From NCBI GenBank assembly GCA_903643055.1, contig CAHJWV010000650.1, positions 1 to 8,810 on the forward strand: a stretch of 8,810 nt of DNA, written 5' to 3'. The translations under genes were made by a program, and so were the position numbers. The notes beneath the pieces were generated by a model that ran no database searches, was not told the origin of the DNA, and was given only the letters and a program-made list of their open reading frames with translations. The DNA is from Burkholderiales bacterium (lineage in GTDB: Bacteria; Pseudomonadota; Gammaproteobacteria; Burkholderiales; Burkholderiaceae). How positions within the stretch are numbered: the first letter of the stretch is position 1; each line of letters opens with the position of its first letter. Shown one piece after another: positions 7,501-8,810 of the stretch.

Positions 7501-7748
7501 TGTGAGCCCATGTACAGCATGTTCTCGACGCCGTTGATGGCTTCTTCGAGTGGCGCGGCCACCGTCTGTGCGATCACCGTCGGGTTGGCGCCGGGGAAAC
7601 GCGTGCTGACGACGACCGAGGGCGGCACGACTTCGGGATATTCCGAAATCGGCAGACGGAAGATCGCGATCAGCCCGCCTAGAAAAATGAGGATGGACAG
7701 CACCGCCGCGAAGATCGGCCTGTCCACGAAGAATCGCGAAAAGTTCAT
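4557..7748 (-). CDS. HAE1-family RND multidrug efflux inner-membrane pump (MexF/BpeF-like)
   Basis: A complete 1063-residue proton-driven drug exporter. The N-terminus MNFSRFFVDRPIFAAVLS and LPISEYPEVVPPSVVV (32-47) most resemble the MexF/BpeF/OqxB branch rather than MexB/AcrB. The proton-relay residues are present: D416 and D417 in GIVVDDAIVVVENVERN (TM4) and K954 in GLASKNAILIVEFARD (TM10). Other landmarks are FPGANP (51-56), the two large periplasmic porter/docking loops (about 31-345 and 570-880), GFVPSQDKQYL (576-586) and the TM11-12 end GVLPLVFSSGAGAEMRHAMG (998-1017). ATG 7748 has AGGA about 6 bases upstream. It follows the adaptor gene by 54 bases and overlaps the channel gene by 3. 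It works with both neighbours to move substrates from the inner membrane or periplasm to the outside; related pumps export chloramphenicol, trimethoprim and fluoroquinolones, but the substrate here is inferred only by class. No truncation or frameshift is seen. Confidence 0.96.
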   Translation of the reverse strand: MNFSRFFVDRPIFAAVLSILIFLGGLIAIFRLPISEYPEVVPPSVVVSTRFPGANPTVIAQTVAAPLEEAINGVENMLYMGSQATGDGGMNLTVTFKVGTNVEQAETQVQNRVQRALARLPDEVRQIGVTTVKSSPNITMVVHLLSPNSRYDEIYLRNYAVLNIKDRLSRLQGMGQVQVFGAGDYSMRVWLDPQKIAARGLTAPDVVAAIREQNVQVAAGVVGASPAKDAPFQLSVNAQGRLTSEDEFGDIIIRAGAQAAAGGSMLGITRLRDVARIELGASTYSLRSLLNNKPAVALGLFQAPQSNALQLSEDVRALMEEVKRDFPQDVDYAIVYDPTQFVRDSISAVIHTLLEAIALVVLVVIVFLQTWRASLIPLLAVPVSVIGTFAVLLGLGFSINTLSLFGLVLAIGIVVDDAIVVVENVERNIADGLSPRDATIQAMKEVSGPIIAIALVLCAVFVPIAFVSGLTGQFYRQFALTIAISTVISAFNSLTLSPALAAALLRPHDAPKDKLSRAMDWAFGGFFKRFNRFFDRSSNGYHGGVSRVLKHKTATIGVYLLLAVAAVFMFRLVPSGFVPSQDKQYLIGFAQLPDAASLDRTESVIRRMTDIAQSVPGVKNSIAFPGLSIHGFMNAPNSGIVFYSLDDFADRKGPGLSSGEIAAEVNKRLGAIQDAFIMVFPPPPVDGLGTIGGFKLYVEDRANLGQDALSAAVQALQSKAWQEPRLAGVFSGYQVNVPQLNADVDRTKAKQLGVPLADIFNTMQINLGSLYVNDFNKFGRTYQVIAQADAAFRSDAASIGQFKVRTAAQEMVPLASLVKVSSTYGPDRVERYNSFMAADFNGGPAPGVSSGQAQAVLEKLAAETLPRGISFEWTDLTYQEILAGNTMVIVFPLCVLLVFLVLAAQYESWTLPLAVILIVPASILCALLGVYLTHGDNNIFTQIALFVLVGLASKNAILIVEFARDLEHQGRSIVDAALEACRLRLRPILMTSIAFIMGVLPLVFSSGAGAEMRHAMGVAVFAGMLGVTLFGLFLTPLFYVLLRTLAVRLSGRRTPALTQGLTA

Positions 7749-7753
7749 GGAAA

Positions 7754-7757
7754 TCCT
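7754..7757 (-). promoter_or_regulatory. Ribosome binding site of the RND pump gene
   Basis: AGGA on the minus strand, 5 bases before ATG 7748. It is the only clear site in the 54-base gap between adaptor and pump and supports the chosen start. The TAG of a tiny open frame crossing this gap overlaps its first two bases. Confidence 0.6.
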
Positions 7758-7802
7758 AATTGTTGTGCGTGATGCCGCTGTCGATATCGATGGCGATCAA
7801 GC

Positions 7803-8810
7803 TCACTGCGGCGCGCTGGCGGCCGGGCCGCTCATCGCAACCAGCTCGGGCGTGACCGCAGAGCCCGGGCGAACGCGCTGCAAGCCATTGACGACGATGC
7901 GGTCGCCCGGCTTCAGGCCGGAACGAACCACCCGCAAACCATCGATGCGCGGGCCCAGTTCGACCACGCGGTAATCAGCCTTGTTCTCGGTGCTGACCAC
8001 ATAGACGAACTTGCGGCTCTGGTCGGTGCCGATCGCGTCCTCTTTGATCAGCAAGGCATTCGTACCGTTCGATTCGGCACCCACTTGCACGCGAGCAAAG
8101 AGTCCCGGCGTCAGCGCGCCGTCTTTGTTGTCGAGCACGGCGCGCATGCGCACGGTGCCGGAGGCGGGGTCGATGCGGTTATCGACGAAATCGAGCCGTC
8201 CCTCGTGCGGAAAGCCGTCTTCGTTGGCCAGGCCGGTGCGCACCTTCACGCCCTGCCCGCCGTCACGGGCGCTCGCGCCCAGGTTCAGGAAGGTCGCCTC
8301 GTCGCCGTTGAAGCTGACATAGACCGGGTTCACCGACACCAGCGAAGTCAGCACCACGCTGCTGTCGATCAGATTGCCGACCGTGACTTCGGCCTTGCCG
8401 ATGCGCCCGGAGAACGGCGCGCGCACCGTCGTGTAGTCGAGGTTCAGCTTCGCGACCGCCAGCGTCGCCTGATCGGCCAGCGCGGCGGCTTCCAATTGGC
8501 GGGAGCTGGCAGCACGTTCATCGAAATCGCGCTGCGCGATCGCGTTGTCGGCCAACAGGCGCTTCGAGCGATCCAGCTCGCTGCGAGCCAGTTCGGCCTT
8601 CGACTTCGAGCTGGCCACGGCCGCTTCGAGCCGGGCAGAGTCGGCCTGGAAGCTGCGCGGGTCGATCACGAACAGCACATCGCCCTTCTTGACCAGCGCG
8701 CCGGGTTTGAAGTGGATCGAATCGATGATGCCGCCGACGCGGGCGCGGACCTGCGCCGATTCCACCGCCTCGATGCGGCCGGAGAAATCCTGCTGCTCGA
8801 CCACGCTGCG
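7803..8810 (-). CDS. RND efflux periplasmic adaptor (MexE-like membrane fusion protein), 5' end cut by window
   Basis: The C-terminal 335 residues of an HlyD/AcrA-type adaptor; the signal peptide and first part lie beyond the window edge. The visible part starts ..VVEQQDFSGRIEAVESAQVRARVGG, as in mature MexE-like adaptors just after the export signal, so perhaps 50-60 residues are missing. The GTG at 8804 is an internal valine, not a start. Then come the lipoyl half-motif GGIIDSIHFKPGALVKKGD and VLFVIDPRSF, a coiled-coil hairpin (about 55-115, Ala/Glu/Lys/Arg-rich with SKRLLADNAIAQRDFDE), the second lipoyl half TTVRAPFSGRIGKAEVTVGN, the beta-barrel region with GTVRMRAVLDNKDGALTPGLF, and the membrane-proximal domain with GLKPGDRIVVNGLQRVRPG. 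It links the pump to the outer-membrane channel. It is the promoter-proximal gene of the three visible here; the operon promoter and any regulator lie outside. Confidence 0.94.
   Translation of the reverse strand, partial: RSVVEQQDFSGRIEAVESAQVRARVGGIIDSIHFKPGALVKKGDVLFVIDPRSFQADSARLEAAVASSKSKAELARSELDRSKRLLADNAIAQRDFDERAASSRQLEAAALADQATLAVAKLNLDYTTVRAPFSGRIGKAEVTVGNLIDSSVVLTSLVSVNPVYVSFNGDEATFLNLGASARDGGQGVKVRTGLANEDGFPHEGRLDFVDNRIDPASGTVRMRAVLDNKDGALTPGLFARVQVGAESNGTNALLIKEDAIGTDQSRKFVYVVSTENKADYRVVELGPRIDGLRVVRSGLKPGDRIVVNGLQRVRPGSAVTPELVAMSGPAASAPQ

Noticed and set aside
7781..7790. Palindrome TCGATATCGA between adaptor and pump genes
   Set aside because: A 10-bp palindrome inside an operon spacer with no promoter nearby is easily due to chance.
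64..8810. CRISPR arrays, tRNA or rRNA genes, insertion sequences, att sites
   Set aside because: No regularly spaced direct repeats, tRNA-like cloverleaf, transposase or terminal inverted repeats were seen; codon use is uniform across the window, giving no sign of recent insertion.

Overview
The window is high-GC and strongly third-position GC-biased. It encodes seven genes, all on the minus strand, and looks like chromosomal DNA from a Gram-negative proteobacterium, most likely a betaproteobacterium of the Burkholderiales. That guess rests on codon bias and on the look of the RND and DoxX proteins, not on a database search. The long open frames on the plus strand are GC-driven shadows.

Reading in the direction of transcription (high to low coordinates), the first block (8810 to 3082) is a tripartite RND multidrug efflux operon of MexEF-OprN / BpeEF-OprC type. 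It has a periplasmic adaptor cut at its 5' end by the window edge, a complete 1063-residue HAE1-family inner-membrane pump, and a NodT-family outer-membrane lipoprotein whose start codon overlaps the pump's stop codon (ATGA).

After a 230-base intergenic region with several dyad symmetries (2852-3081), the second block (2851 to 64) is a complete four-gene bufferin locus, bufA-bufB-bufC-bufD. BufA is a 93-residue secreted precursor of the DUF2282 family with four cysteines. BufB is a DUF692 multinuclear non-heme iron-dependent oxidative enzyme (MNIO). BufC is its DUF2063 partner protein. BufD is a DoxX-family membrane protein. In characterised bufferin systems, BufB with BufC converts cysteines of the precursor to copper-binding thiooxazole groups, and the exported peptide buffers copper in the periplasm. 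Two possible regulatory structures stand out: an 11-bp inverted repeat upstream of bufA, and a UUCG-capped hairpin between bufA and bufB that could set precursor-to-enzyme stoichiometry.

The blocks are co-directional but separated. No regulator gene for either (LysR, TetR, ECF sigma or anti-sigma) lies in the window. The strongest biology here is the metallophore-type RiPP locus. The family is already described, so the novelty lies in this instance's peptide, its regulatory DNA and its efflux-pump neighbour.
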